A stretch of 64,000 bases of DNA from Roseiarcus sp963732155 (GTDB taxonomy: Bacteria; Pseudomonadota; Alphaproteobacteria; Rhizobiales; Beijerinckiaceae): the NCBI GenBank assembly GCA_963732155.1, contig CAVSYB010000006.1, positions 618,816-682,815 on the forward strand, written 5' to 3'. The translations under genes and the position numbers were made by a program. Below the pieces are notes generated by a model. It did not search any database. It was not told where the DNA came from and saw only the letters and a list, made by a program, of their open reading frames with translations. Below, in pieces: positions 24,990 to 34,713 of the stretch (position 1 is its first letter; each line of letters begins with the position of its first letter).

Positions 24990-26837
24990 TCAGCCCATCG
25001 CCTCGAGCTCGCCGATCATCCGCTCGATCAGCGAAAGCCCGATCTGCCAGAACGCCGGGTCGCGCGCGTCGAGGCCGAACGGGGCGAGCAGCTCGGCGTG
25101 GTGCTTGGTGCCGCCCGCCGCCAGCATCGCCAGATAGCGCTCGGCGAAGCCTTCGCGCGCGCCCTCGTAGACGCCGTAGAGCGAGTTCACCAGGCAATCG
25201 CCGAACGCATAGGCGTAGACGTAGAACGGCGAATGGATGAAGTGGCCGATATAGGCCCAGTAGGTCTCGTAGCCCGGCCCCAGCCGGATCGCCGGCCCGA
25301 GGCTTTCGCCCTGCACGCTCATCCAGAGTTCGCCGATCGTCTGCGCGGTCAGTTCGCCCTTCTTGCGCTCGGTGTGCAGCTTGCGCTCGAAATTGTAGAA
25401 GGCGATCTGGCGCACCACCGTATTGAGCATGTCCTCGACTTTCGAGGCGAGCATCGACTTGCGCAAAGCGGGATCGGCGGTCGAGGCGAGCAGCGCGCGG
25501 AACGTCAGCATTTCGCCGAACACCGAGGCGGTCTCGGCAAGGGTCAGCGGCGTCGGCGCCATCAGCGCGCCGTTCGGCGCGGCGAGCACCTGATGCACGC
25601 CATGCCCGAGTTCGTGGGCCAACGTCATCACGTCGCGCGGCTTGCCGAGATAATTGACCAGCACGTAAGGATGCGCCGACGGCGTGGTCGGATGCGCGAA
25701 GGCGCCGGGCGACTTGCCGGGGCGCACCGGCGCGTCGATCCAGCCCTCGTCGAAGAACCGCCGCGCAATGTCCGACATCGTCGGCGAAAAGCCGCGATAG
25801 GCGTCGAGCACCGTATCGCGCGCCGCGTTCCAGGTGAACACCCGCTCGGGCGCGCTGGGCAGCGGCGCGTTGCGGTCCCAGTGGTTGAGCTGCGCCTTCC
25901 CGAACCAGCGCGCCTTCAGCCTGTAGTAGCGATGCGACAGGCGCGGATAGGAGGCGGTGACGGCGGCGACCATCGCCTCGACCACCTCGCGCTCGACGCG
26001 ATTGGCGAGGTGGCGCGAGTCGGCGATGTCGTCGAACTTGCGCCAGCGATCGGAGATTTCCTTGTCCTTGGCGAGCGTATTGGAGATCAGCGCGAAGGTG
26101 CGCAGATGGGCGCCCAGCGTCTCGCCGAGCGCGCGAGCGGCCGCCTCGCGCTTCTTCTCGTCGGGATCCTGCATCTTGGCGAGCAGCGGCTCCAGCGTCA
26201 GCTCCTCGCCTTCGAAGCTGAAGCGCAGCGCGGCGATCGTATCGTCGAACAGACGGTTCCACGCCGCCGCGCCGCTGACCGACTTTTCGAGAAACAACTG
26301 CTCGATCTCGTTGGAGAGCTGATGCGGGCGCTCCTTGCGGATGTCCTCCAGCCAGGGGCGGTAGTGGCCGGCCAGGGGATCGGCCATCGCCGCGTCGATC
26401 AGCGCGTCGTCGAGCCGGTTGAGCTCCAGCTCGAAGAACAGGAGATCGCCGGCCAAAGCCGTGACCTTCTCCTGCGCGTCGCCGTAGAACTTGGCCCGCG
26501 CGGGGTCGCTGGTGTCGCCGGCATAGACGAGGCCGGCGTAGGACATGATGCGCCCGACGAGATCCTGGATCGTCTCGTAGGCGCGCACCGCCAGCCCGAG
26601 CTTTTCCCCGGCGGCGGTTTCCCTGGCGATCGTTTCAAGCCTGTCGCGATAGCGCTCGGCGAAAGCTCTCGCCTCCTCGGCGGCGCGCCGCAAATCGGCG
26701 GCGAAAGCGGGCGAGTCCATGCCGGAATAAAGATCGTCGAGCCGCCATTCCGGCAAGGCGCCGAGGTCCGGCGCGGCGGCGCCTGAAGCGGCGGCCTGAC
26801 GGACGGCTCTGTCGGAAAGAATTGCGCCTCGAATCAT
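24990..26837 (-). CDS. pepF: M3-family oligoendopeptidase F (PepF)
   Basis: The 615-residue protein is a zinc oligopeptidase of the PepF/M3B group. The zinc motif HELGH is at residues 408-412 in TLAHELGHGVHQVLAA, and the third-ligand helix follows in LTLAETASVFGEML. N-terminal helices include PEWRLDDLYSGMDSPAF and the C-terminal part has HFIHSPFYVYAYAFGDCLVN. The length is normal. It degrades short peptides in the cytoplasm. It stands alone on the minus strand. Confidence 0.94.
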   Translation of the reverse strand: MIRGAILSDRAVRQAAASGAAAPDLGALPEWRLDDLYSGMDSPAFAADLRRAAEEARAFAERYRDRLETIARETAAGEKLGLAVRAYETIQDLVGRIMSYAGLVYAGDTSDPARAKFYGDAQEKVTALAGDLLFFELELNRLDDALIDAAMADPLAGHYRPWLEDIRKERPHQLSNEIEQLFLEKSVSGAAAWNRLFDDTIAALRFSFEGEELTLEPLLAKMQDPDEKKREAAARALGETLGAHLRTFALISNTLAKDKEISDRWRKFDDIADSRHLANRVEREVVEAMVAAVTASYPRLSHRYYRLKARWFGKAQLNHWDRNAPLPSAPERVFTWNAARDTVLDAYRGFSPTMSDIARRFFDEGWIDAPVRPGKSPGAFAHPTTPSAHPYVLVNYLGKPRDVMTLAHELGHGVHQVLAAPNGALMAPTPLTLAETASVFGEMLTFRALLASTADPALRKSMLASKVEDMLNTVVRQIAFYNFERKLHTERKKGELTAQTIGELWMSVQGESLGPAIRLGPGYETYWAYIGHFIHSPFYVYAYAFGDCLVNSLYGVYEGAREGFAERYLAMLAAGGTKHHAELLAPFGLDARDPAFWQIGLSLIERMIGELEAMG

Positions 26838-27004
26838 CGCGTCGGCCTCGCCCTGGATTTGACGATTATATCGTCCAACGCGGCCGCGCGTTCAATGGCC
26901 GGTCCCCGCCGGCGCCAAAATGGGACGCCGTTAACACGGCGTTTACTGCGATGGCCGACGATGGGTCGGTAGCGGTCGAATGAGCCGCATGGCATGGAAC
27001 GCAC

Positions 27005-28504
27005 ATGGCCGCCCTGATCCTCATCGTTGACGACGATCCCATTCAACGCCGGTTGCTGGAGGCGATGGGCCGGCAATTCGGTTATGAGGTCGAGACCGCC
27101 GCCTCCGGAGAAGAGGCGCTGGCGCGGCTCGATTCGACCGAGCGCGGCCCGGTCGATCTCATCATTCTCGATCTGGTCATGCCCGACCTCGACGGCATGG
27201 GCGTGCTGGAGCGGATGCGCAAGCGGGCGATCAGGGTTCCCGCGATCGTCCAGACGGCGCATGGCTCGATCGAAGCGGTGATTTCGGCGATGCGCGCCGG
27301 CGCGCTGGACTTCGTCGTCAAGCCGGTCGGCGCCGAGCGGCTGCAGGTCTCGATCAAGAACGCGCTGCGCGTCGACGCCCTCGAAGACGAGTTGCGCCGC
27401 GCCACGCGCCGCAGCGCCGGCGAGCTGACGTTCAAGGACATCGTCACCAAAGCCGAGAACATGACGCGGGTCATTCGGCTCGCCGAGCGCGCGGCGAAGT
27501 CGAACATTCCGGTGCTGATCGAAGGCGAATCGGGGGTCGGCAAGGAATTGATGGCGCGCGCCATCCAGGGCGGCTCCGAGCGGCGAGGCAAGGCTTTCGT
27601 GACCGTCAATTGCGGAGCGCTGCCGGAGAATCTGATCGAATCCATCCTGTTCGGTCACGAAAAGGGGGCCTTCACCGGCGCCACGGAAAAGCACGTCGGA
27701 AAGTTCGCCGAAGCCAATGGCGGCACGCTGTTCCTCGACGAAATCGGCGAACTGCCGCTCGAAGCGCAAGTCAAACTGTTGCGCGCCCTGCAGGACGGCG
27801 AAATCGACCCGGTCGGCGCGCGGCGGCCGGTGAAAGTGGATTTCCGGTTGGTCTCGGCGACCAACCGGAATCTCATCGACCTGGTCAAGCGCGGCCAATT
27901 CCGCGAGGATTTGTTCTACCGCCTCAACGTCTTTCCGATCACGATTCCGCCCCTGCGGTCGCGCGCCAGCGACGTCGCGGATCTCGCCCGGCGCTTTACG
28001 GCGCGCTTTTGCGCCGAGGAAGGCAAGCGCATTCGCGGCATTTCCGGCGAGGCCTACGCGCTGCTCAGCGCCTATGATTGGCCCGGCAACGTGCGCCAGC
28101 TGGAAAACGCCGTGTTCCGCGCCGTCGTGCTCGCCGACGGCGACGAACTGACGACGGCCGAATTTCCGCAAATCGCCGCGCAGGTCGAGGGATTCGACGT
28201 CAAGATTCCCCCTCTTCCGGCCGCAGCGCTACCCGATCACACGCCGCCCAGTCCCCTCGAGATGGCGCATTTCGAGCCGCGCGACCCCAATGTCATGCGT
28301 TTGATCGACGACACCGGCGACGTGCGCAAGCTCGCCGACATCGAGGCGGAGGCGATCCGTTTCGCGCTCGCCCATTATCGCGGGCAAATGTCACAAATGG
28401 CGCGCAAGTTGGGCATCGGCCGCTCGACCCTCTATCGAAAAATGAAGGATATTGGCGTCGACGGCGACGCCATGGAGGAAGATATCGACGATGCGGCGGC
28501 GTGA
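27005..28504 (+). CDS. Sigma-54-dependent response regulator (NtrC family)
   Basis: The 499-residue protein has three parts. A receiver domain (MAALILIVDDDPIQ, phospho-acceptor Asp56 in LIILDLVMPDLDG, Lys in DFVVKPV) is followed by an AAA+ domain with Walker A GESGVGKE, the sigma-54 contact GAFTGA, Walker B GGTLFLDEIGE and WPGNVRQLENAV. It ends in a Fis-type helix-turn-helix (MSQMARKLGIGRSTLYRKMK). It would activate sigma-54 promoters after phosphorylation. No sensor kinase lies next to it; targets are unknown. Confidence 0.93.
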   Translation: MAALILIVDDDPIQRRLLEAMGRQFGYEVETAASGEEALARLDSTERGPVDLIILDLVMPDLDGMGVLERMRKRAIRVPAIVQTAHGSIEAVISAMRAGALDFVVKPVGAERLQVSIKNALRVDALEDELRRATRRSAGELTFKDIVTKAENMTRVIRLAERAAKSNIPVLIEGESGVGKELMARAIQGGSERRGKAFVTVNCGALPENLIESILFGHEKGAFTGATEKHVGKFAEANGGTLFLDEIGELPLEAQVKLLRALQDGEIDPVGARRPVKVDFRLVSATNRNLIDLVKRGQFREDLFYRLNVFPITIPPLRSRASDVADLARRFTARFCAEEGKRIRGISGEAYALLSAYDWPGNVRQLENAVFRAVVLADGDELTTAEFPQIAAQVEGFDVKIPPLPAAALPDHTPPSPLEMAHFEPRDPNVMRLIDDTGDVRKLADIEAEAIRFALAHYRGQMSQMARKLGIGRSTLYRKMKDIGVDGDAMEEDIDDAAA

Positions 28505-28620
28505 ACCGCGATTTCGCCCCTTGCGGCGGGGACGCGGCGGAACGACGAAGCAAGCCGGTGGACCATCGGCCCGCTGCCCGGCAGACCGTTATAGGTTAGA
28601 GTCGCGCGTAGAGTTTTTCC

Positions 28621-30606
28621 ATGAGATGGTTCGATCGGTCGTTTTGGTTGGCGTTGGTCTGCGTCGCGGCGGCGATGGGCCTGTCCGTGCGCGCCCAGAG
28701 CGCCGGTGAAGCGCCCGCTTCCCAGACCATCTCGACGCTGGAGCGGGCCGGTTCGGCGGAGATCGCCGGCAGCGGTTTGGTGAATGGTTCGACGGCGGGC
28801 GTTCCGGGCGACTCGCGTTCGGCGCGGCAAAGCCGCCCGGCTGCGGATTTTCTGCCGCAAGCCGGGCAAGTCGTCGCCCCGCTTCAACCCGAACTCCCGC
28901 CCGAAGACGACGATGGACCGCCTGCGATCCTCGCCCCTTCGTCCCACGCGTCATTGGCGCCAAGCGCCGAGCCGGACGCGCCGCGCGACGACCCTCGACT
29001 TCCGCAAAAATCGATCGACGAGACGACGCGGGCGTCGGGGCAGCCCCGCAGCGCCGACGTTCCGCCATCCGTCGTTGCGGCCGTGGCAACTCGCGGCCTC
29101 GACGCCTCGAGCGGCGCGTCGGCCGCGGATATCGAGGCGGCGATCGAATCCGTGCTGGCGGAGAGGGTCGAAGGCAAGCCCGTCGGCGCGCGCAACTGGC
29201 GCGCCGCCCGCATAGCGATTGGCGCGTTCTACCTGATGCGCGGTTTCGCGCCGCTGTGGACCAGCGAAGGCGGTCTCACGCCAGGCGCTCGCGCGGCGAT
29301 CACCCGCATTGATCGCGCCGAAGAGGACGGTCTCGACCTTTCCGCCCTGTCAATTCCCTCCGCGGCCCGCGACGGCCTGACGCCGGCCCAGCTGGCCCAA
29401 ACCGACGTCAAGCTGTCCGAGGCGATCGTCGCCTACGCCATTCAGGCGAGCGGCGGGCGCATCGAGCCGACCAGCATATCGCCGCAGATCACCGACAGGC
29501 CCAACGTCGCCGACCCTTTCAGCGCGCTCGCCCAGGTCGCCGGCGCAAGCGATCCCGACGCGGCGCTCGAAAACTTCAATCCTCCGCAAAAGGGCTATCG
29601 CGATCTGCGGCACAAGCTTGCCGAATTGCGCGCCGACAGCGCGCCTGCGGCCACGATCCTTCCGCCCGGCCCGACGCTCAGGATCGGCATGGTGGATCCG
29701 CGCGTCGCGGCCGTTCGCGCGCGTTTCGGGCTCGATGCGATCGGCGAGGGCGAGCCGCCGAGCACGCTCGTCTATGACGCGCAAGCCGCCGCCGCCGTCG
29801 CCGATTTTCAGCGCGCGAACGGATTGTCGCCGTCGGGACTTCTCACCCCTGGCACGGTCGAGGCGCTGTCGGAAAACACATCCTCCCGGCAGGAAGCGGC
29901 CGTCATCGCCAGCATGGAAATGTGGCGCTGGGAGCCGCGCGACATGGGCGACGAGCGCGTCGAGGTCAATGTTCCTGACTTCACTTTGAAGGTCACGCAA
30001 GGCGACGAGATCGTTCACCGCGCGCGCGTGATCGTCGGCAAGCCCGACACTCAGACGGCGATCTTTTCAAACCAGATCAAATATCTGCTGGTCAATCCGG
30101 CCTGGAACGTGCCGATGTCGATCATCAAGAAGGAGATGCTGCCCAAGCTCGTCAACGACCCGGATTATCTCACGCGCGCGGGTTTCGAAGTGACGCAGAA
30201 AGGCGATACGTTGATCGTGCGCCAGCCGCCCGGCGAGCGCAATGCGCTGGGACATATCCTGTTCATGTTTCCCAACGAGCACTCGATCTATCTTCATGAC
30301 ACGCCGGCGCGCGGGTTGTTCGCCGCCCCGCGCCGCGCGTTCAGTCACGGCTGCGTGCGGGTCGACGACCCCATGCGTCTTGGCGAACTCGCCATGGGCG
30401 GCGTCGAGCGCGGTTGGACGCAGGCACGGTTGCGTTCGCTGGTCGGCGACAAGGAGCGGACCATCTTTTTGCCGCGTCCGCTCGCCATACACATCGAATA
30501 CTTCACCGCGTTTGTCGACGATGCCGGAACCTTGCAGATTCGCGAGGATATTTACGGCCACGCGCGTCGGGTGGAGATGGCGTTGGGTCTACCGACCCAG
30601 GGTTGA
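28621..30606 (+). CDS. L,D-transpeptidase (YcbB/LdtD-like) with peptidoglycan-binding domain
   Basis: The 661-residue protein has an N-terminal hydrophobic anchor or signal (SFWLALVCVAAAMGLSVRAQ), a long low-complexity linker, a scaffold region, a peptidoglycan-binding domain (AAAVADFQRANGLSPSGLLT) and a YkuD domain. The catalytic Cys578 lies in SHGCVRVDDPMRLGELAM, preceded by HILFMFPNEHSIYLHDTPAR. It forms 3-3 crosslinks in peptidoglycan in the periplasm. As in E. coli, a YcbK-like gene follows it, which supports a shared cell-wall role. Confidence 0.92.
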   Translation: MRWFDRSFWLALVCVAAAMGLSVRAQSAGEAPASQTISTLERAGSAEIAGSGLVNGSTAGVPGDSRSARQSRPAADFLPQAGQVVAPLQPELPPEDDDGPPAILAPSSHASLAPSAEPDAPRDDPRLPQKSIDETTRASGQPRSADVPPSVVAAVATRGLDASSGASAADIEAAIESVLAERVEGKPVGARNWRAARIAIGAFYLMRGFAPLWTSEGGLTPGARAAITRIDRAEEDGLDLSALSIPSAARDGLTPAQLAQTDVKLSEAIVAYAIQASGGRIEPTSISPQITDRPNVADPFSALAQVAGASDPDAALENFNPPQKGYRDLRHKLAELRADSAPAATILPPGPTLRIGMVDPRVAAVRARFGLDAIGEGEPPSTLVYDAQAAAAVADFQRANGLSPSGLLTPGTVEALSENTSSRQEAAVIASMEMWRWEPRDMGDERVEVNVPDFTLKVTQGDEIVHRARVIVGKPDTQTAIFSNQIKYLLVNPAWNVPMSIIKKEMLPKLVNDPDYLTRAGFEVTQKGDTLIVRQPPGERNALGHILFMFPNEHSIYLHDTPARGLFAAPRRAFSHGCVRVDDPMRLGELAMGGVERGWTQARLRSLVGDKERTIFLPRPLAIHIEYFTAFVDDAGTLQIREDIYGHARRVEMALGLPTQG

Positions 30607-30631
30607 ATCGGCGCCCCTAACGAGCTAGATC

Positions 30632-30661
30632 ACGCGTCGCTAGCGTTCCCCGCGTTTTTTT
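30632..30661 (+). terminator. Possible Rho-independent terminator after the L,D-transpeptidase gene
   Basis: ACGCG at 30632 pairs with CGCGT at 30651, the loop contains an internal CGCTAGCG palindrome, and a run of seven T follows. It lies 26 bases after the stop. The stem is short, so the call is tentative. Confidence 0.45.
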
Positions 30662-30782
30662 GCCATCATGTGTCTTTCGCGACACAGGCATGAAGTCATG
30701 CGATGAAGTTTCGTGCGGGGCGCGACCTCGATTTCAGGCGCGCGCAGGACGACGGCGCGACGATTGAGCGGTTGCAGAAGGG

Positions 30783-32588
30783 ATGATTTTGTCGGCGCTA
30801 ACCAATCTTGACGCCCCAAAGTCTGGAAAGCAGACCATCGCGCGTGCGCTGTTTGCGCCCTTGCTGATGTGTCTGGCGTTTGCGTCCAACTCCACCAAAT
30901 CGGCGGTCGCCAACGGCGAGACGCGCACCATCAGCCTGTCGAACTCGCACACCAATGAAGCCGGCTCGTTCACCTACATGGTCGACGGCGCCTACGATTC
31001 CTCGGTCCTGGAGAAGCTCAACTGGTTCTTGCGCGATTGGCGACACGACGAAAAGACGACCATGGACCCCAGGCTGTTCGATCTCGTGTGGGAAGTCTAT
31101 CGAGAGTCGGGATCAAACGAGCCGATCGACGTGCTCTCCGCCTATCGTTCGCCTGAAACCAACGCCATGTTGCGTCGACGCTCGCGGCAGGTCGCCGAAC
31201 ACTCCCAGCACATGATCGGCAAGGCGATCGACGCGCATTTCATCGACGTCCCGACTTCCAAGATTCGCGACATCGCAATGCGCCTCCAGGCTGGCGGCGT
31301 GGGCTTCTATCCAACCGGCAATACCCCGTGGGTTCATATCGATTCCGGATCCGTTCGATACTGGCCGCGAATGAGCCACGATCAGATCGCGCGGCTTTTC
31401 CCGGATGGCAAAACCGTTTTCATCCCGTCGGACGGCGTGGCGCTGCCTGGCTACCAAGAGGCGGCAGCGGAGATCGAGGCGCGCGGCGGCGCGATCTATG
31501 CGGCGAGCGGTGAAACGGGCAGGTCGAAGGGCCTGCTCGCGATGCTGTTCGGCGGCGGCGAAGACGACGAGGAGGAAAATGGTCTTTCGCGTGGGCGCGG
31601 CGGCGCGGCGATCTCGGCGGCGACTCCGGTCGCAGGCTCCCGCGCCGTGGCGAGCGCGCAATCCTTCTTCATTGCACAAAGCCAGATGGGAAGCGGCGCG
31701 CCGGACGCAGTCAGCAGGGCCAAACGCGATTTGCCGCGGGGCGACACTTTTATGAGGGCGCCCGATACGACGCCAACAGCGGCGATTGCCGCCGCGACGC
31801 CAAAAGTGCAGGTTCTTGCCGCGCTTGAGCAACGCAATGTCGGCGACGCCAGCGCCGCTAAATCCGAGAACGCTGCCGAAGCGCCGCTGCCGCCGCCCCG
31901 GCCAAGCGAACTTGCGCTTGCTGAGGCCGGGGTTGCCGATGCGCCGCTGCCGCCGGCGCGTCCGGCGGAATTCGCGTCGACACCCGGTTTGGCGGTCGCA
32001 ATTCCGACGGGGCCGGCCGCCATCAATTCCTCGCGCAAGAGCGATTTGATCGCCGCATTGCTGGCGCGCAAACTGCCCGGCGTAATCACCAAGGGCGCCG
32101 GCGGCGGCGTCCCCGCCGGCGCCCTCGCCCTCGCGGAAGTTGGCGCTCCCGAGTCACCCGAGCGGCCCGCCGCGCTCGCCAGAGCCGCTGCGCTTTCCGC
32201 CGCCCTGCCGCCCATCGATTTCGGCCGGCTCTCGCCGCTCGCGCGCGCCGCGCTGCTTTACGCGCCATTACCCCAGACCCCGGCGGCGCCAAAGAGCGTT
32301 CTCGTCGCCGCCAGGATCGACCGCTCGAATTTCAGCGTGATGACCGCCGCGCCGACGAAGGTTCAAGGGCGCGCTTATTCCGGTCCACGTATCGTGCCCG
32401 TCTCGACAAGGGCGCATCCCGAGGCGCTGATCGCATTGTTGACGCCAAACGCGCAGGCTCCCGCCGCGTTCGCAGCTCAGCCGTACGGCGATCTGCGCTC
32501 CGACGCTTTCACGGGCCCCGCCGTTAAGCCGCTTGAAAACACACCGGTCGTGGGCGACGCGATTAGCTTGCGCGGCTCCGCGGACTGA
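30783..32588 (+). CDS. DUF882/YcbK-like peptidase M15-type protein
   Basis: The 601-residue protein has an N-terminal hydrophobic signal (LFAPLLMCLAFASNSTKSAV) and a DUF882 domain at about residues 50-220: SLSNSHTNEAGSFTYMVDGA, DVLSAYRSPETNAMLRRRS, VAEHSQHMIGKAIDAHFIDV and VGFYPTGNTPWVHIDSGSVR, with His/Asp residues typical of M15-type zinc sites. The remaining 380 residues are low-complexity, rich in Ala and Pro with repeated APLPPPRP/APLPPARP units. Together with the L,D-transpeptidase it forms a YcbB-YcbK-like cell-wall pair. The tail is unusual and of unknown role. Confidence 0.85.
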   Translation: MILSALTNLDAPKSGKQTIARALFAPLLMCLAFASNSTKSAVANGETRTISLSNSHTNEAGSFTYMVDGAYDSSVLEKLNWFLRDWRHDEKTTMDPRLFDLVWEVYRESGSNEPIDVLSAYRSPETNAMLRRRSRQVAEHSQHMIGKAIDAHFIDVPTSKIRDIAMRLQAGGVGFYPTGNTPWVHIDSGSVRYWPRMSHDQIARLFPDGKTVFIPSDGVALPGYQEAAAEIEARGGAIYAASGETGRSKGLLAMLFGGGEDDEEENGLSRGRGGAAISAATPVAGSRAVASAQSFFIAQSQMGSGAPDAVSRAKRDLPRGDTFMRAPDTTPTAAIAAATPKVQVLAALEQRNVGDASAAKSENAAEAPLPPPRPSELALAEAGVADAPLPPARPAEFASTPGLAVAIPTGPAAINSSRKSDLIAALLARKLPGVITKGAGGGVPAGALALAEVGAPESPERPAALARAAALSAALPPIDFGRLSPLARAALLYAPLPQTPAAPKSVLVAARIDRSNFSVMTAAPTKVQGRAYSGPRIVPVSTRAHPEALIALLTPNAQAPAAFAAQPYGDLRSDAFTGPAVKPLENTPVVGDAISLRGSAD

Positions 32589-32656
32589 CCGGCTTGCGCA
32601 AGCGGACCACGCACGCGCTCTTGGCGATCAAGAGGCCAAGCGGTTGGTGCGGGCAG

Positions 32657-33043
32657 CTACTCCCTGTCGATTGCGTAGGGACCCGGACCGTTGGCGGCAA
32701 GATACAGAAAGACGAAGCAATACAGAAGCGCCAGTTCCCCATGGTTCAGAACGGGGAAGAACCCTGTTGGAAAATGCGCCATGAAATATGCCACAGCCAT
32801 GAATCCGGACAGGACGAAGGCGGTGGGTCGGGTAAGAAAGCCGACCAGGATCAAGCCGCCGCCGATCAACTCGATCAGTCCGGTCGGAAGGAACAGCAGG
32901 CCAAGCATCTGTTTCATGGCCGACAAATCGGGAAAGTCGAATATCTTGCCGGTTCCGTGTTCCAGGAGAAGCAAACCGGTTGTGACGCGCAAGACCGATT
33001 GAAATACCGGCGTCCAGGATCGCGGAATAATGGCGACGTTCAT
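32657..33043 (-). CDS. DoxX-family membrane protein
   Basis: The 128-residue protein has four helices and DoxX motifs: VLRVTTGLLLLEHGTGKIFD, LFLPTGLIELIGGGLILVGF, LTRPTAFVLSGFMAVAYFMA and HFPTGFFPVLNHGELALLYC. DoxX-like proteins are small inner-membrane proteins tied to redox or thiol stress; the mechanism varies. GGAGAAAGG lies about ten bases before the ATG. It is followed upstream on the same strand by two flavin reductase genes, which fits a redox context. Confidence 0.88.
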   Translation of the reverse strand: MNVAIIPRSWTPVFQSVLRVTTGLLLLEHGTGKIFDFPDLSAMKQMLGLLFLPTGLIELIGGGLILVGFLTRPTAFVLSGFMAVAYFMAHFPTGFFPVLNHGELALLYCFVFLYLAANGPGPYAIDRE

Positions 33044-33169
33044 CGTTGGCGTACCTTTCTCCGGGGCTTTCCGGCCCGCGGTCGATGTCGATTGCTCTGG
33101 CGCGCCTGCCAAGGAGCGGGGCGGGAAGCCTGGTTAGGATGAGGCTCGCCGGATCATTGCGCGCTTACG

Positions 33170-33193
33170 ATGATAGTTATGATTTGTTATCAT
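33170..33193. promoter_or_regulatory. Inverted repeat ATGATA-N12-TATCAT upstream of doxX
   Basis: A perfect 6-bp inverted repeat lies in an AT-rich patch 127 bases upstream of the DoxX start. It could be an operator for this gene. There is no second copy nearby and no regulator that I can assign to it. Confidence 0.3.
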
Positions 33194-33329
33194 TCGCGAA
33201 GAGCACAACCTCAGGCTCCACGAGTGCGATGACATTCGCGTGTGAAGGCCCTGTCCGGGACTACCCCGAATTCGGTTAGCGGTTCGTCGCAACGGCAGAG
33301 ACTGGCGGCCTGTCCGGCGTTTAGCCGCG

Positions 33330-33947
33330 TCACATGATTCTGGCGATCTGGTCGAAGGACAGGCGCGGACTACGCGGGAACAGCTTGGATTCATCGCCGT
33401 AGCCGATGTTGATCAGCACGTTCGACTTGAATTGACCGTCGCGGAAAAATTCAGCGTCGACTTTCACATTGTCAAACCCGCTCATTGGGCCGGTGTCGAG
33501 TCCGACAGCGCGGAGAGCCAGGATCAAATAGGCGACCTGCAGCGTGCCGTTCTTGTAGGCGCTGTCGTCTGCGAAAGCCTCGTTGCCGACAAACCAAGCC
33601 TTCGCGTCGGCATGGGGAAACAGAAACGGCAGATGATCGTAGAACTTTCGATCGTAGGCGGTAAGCGCCACGACCGGCGCGACCATGGTCTTCTCGACAT
33701 TACCCGGCGAGAGAAACGGCTTGAGGCGCTGTTTGGCCGCCGCGGATTTGAGAAAAACGACGCGCAGCGGCGAGTTGTTGGCGCTCGTCGGCCCGATCTT
33801 GGCGAGATCGACCGCGTCGCGGAGCAACTGGTCGTCGACCGGTATGTTCAGGAAGCCGTTGTGGGTCCGCGCCTCGGTGAAAGTCTGCGCGATAGCCGCG
33901 GCTTCGATGGGCTCGCGCTTGAACAATGCTGCGTTGCGATTAGACAT
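33330..33947 (-). CDS. Malonic semialdehyde reductase RutE/HadB-type nitroreductase
   Basis: The 205-residue protein matches the RutE-like branch of the nitroreductase family: FTEARTHNGFLNIPVDDQLL, DLAKIGPTSANNSPLRVVFL, AWFVGNEAFADDSAYKNGTL, and LILALRAVGLDTGPMSGFDN. These bind FMN and reduce aldehydes or quinone-like compounds with NAD(P)H. AAGGAG lies six bases before the chosen ATG. No rut pyrimidine-degradation genes are nearby, so the physiological substrate is open. Confidence 0.88.
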   Translation of the reverse strand: MSNRNAALFKREPIEAAAIAQTFTEARTHNGFLNIPVDDQLLRDAVDLAKIGPTSANNSPLRVVFLKSAAAKQRLKPFLSPGNVEKTMVAPVVALTAYDRKFYDHLPFLFPHADAKAWFVGNEAFADDSAYKNGTLQVAYLILALRAVGLDTGPMSGFDNVKVDAEFFRDGQFKSNVLINIGYGDESKLFPRSPRLSFDQIARIM

Positions 33948-34134
33948 GGGCATCTCCTTGTAGCTCATACATGGTTGCTTGAAGCATCACCGCAATCCAC
34001 AAAATTGAGTTGCTTTCCATCGGTTTGTACGATGGATGGCAGACCGCGCGGCGCAGACCGACGCCGCCGCGCCCGCCTTTGGGGCGAGCGTCGGGTTTCG
34101 AATTTCAAGCTTCAGAGCAATCGGCGAAGCCGGC

Positions 34135-34713
34135 TCAAGTCTTGCTGCGGGCGGCCTTGAGAGCGCCGGTCCACCACACGAGCTCATCGAGCATCGAGTC
34201 GGCGTTGGGCTTCAGATACTCGAGTTCGGAAATCGCCTTGCCCTGGCGCCAGACCGCCATGAAATCGGCGCCCTGGATGTGAACGCCGGTGCGCGTCGGC
34301 GCCAGCTGCAGTTCGATGCAGACGAGGCGCAGTTGCTCGATCGCGCGCGCGCCGCCGACCGCGCCATAGCCGACGCAGGCGGCGGCCTTCCTGTTCCATT
34401 CGGGATAGGCGTAGTCGAGGGCGTTCTTGAGAACGGCCGGGACGCCGTGGTTGTATTCCGCGGTGACGAAGACATAGCCGTCGAACTCGCCGACCTTCTT
34501 CTGCCAGCGCAGGCCGACCTCGTTCTGGGTCGGCGCCCAGGCGTTCGAAGCGACCTCTTCGAAGAACGGCAGCGGAAAGTCGCGCAGATCGACGAGCTCG
34601 ACCTCGATGTCGTCGCGCTTGGCGGCGATGTCGAAAATCCACTGCGCGGCCTTGTGCCCGAAACGCGCTGCGCGCGTCGTGCCGACGATGACGGCAACCT
34701 TTAGTTTGGACAT
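34135..34713 (-). CDS. NADPH-dependent FMN reductase
   Basis: The 192-residue flavodoxin-like protein has the phosphate loop GTTRAARFGHKAAQWIFDIA, VELVDLRDFPLPFFEE, VFVTAEYNHGVPAVLKNALD (the Y-N-x-G/S-x-P-x-x-L-K-N-A-L-D signature) and CVGYGAVGGARAIEQLR. It reduces flavins or quinones with NADPH. AAGGGA precedes the start. It is divergent from a LysR-family gene 185 bases away, the usual layout for a LysR target. Confidence 0.9.
   Translation of the reverse strand: MSKLKVAVIVGTTRAARFGHKAAQWIFDIAAKRDDIEVELVDLRDFPLPFFEEVASNAWAPTQNEVGLRWQKKVGEFDGYVFVTAEYNHGVPAVLKNALDYAYPEWNRKAAACVGYGAVGGARAIEQLRLVCIELQLAPTRTGVHIQGADFMAVWRQGKAISELEYLKPNADSMLDELVWWTGALKAARSKT

Noticed and set aside
26931..26945. 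TTAA-N7-TTTA before the NtrC-type regulator as a CtrA box
   Set aside because: One half-site deviates from the consensus and the sequence is part of a CGCCGT/ACGGCG inverted repeat; too weak to call.
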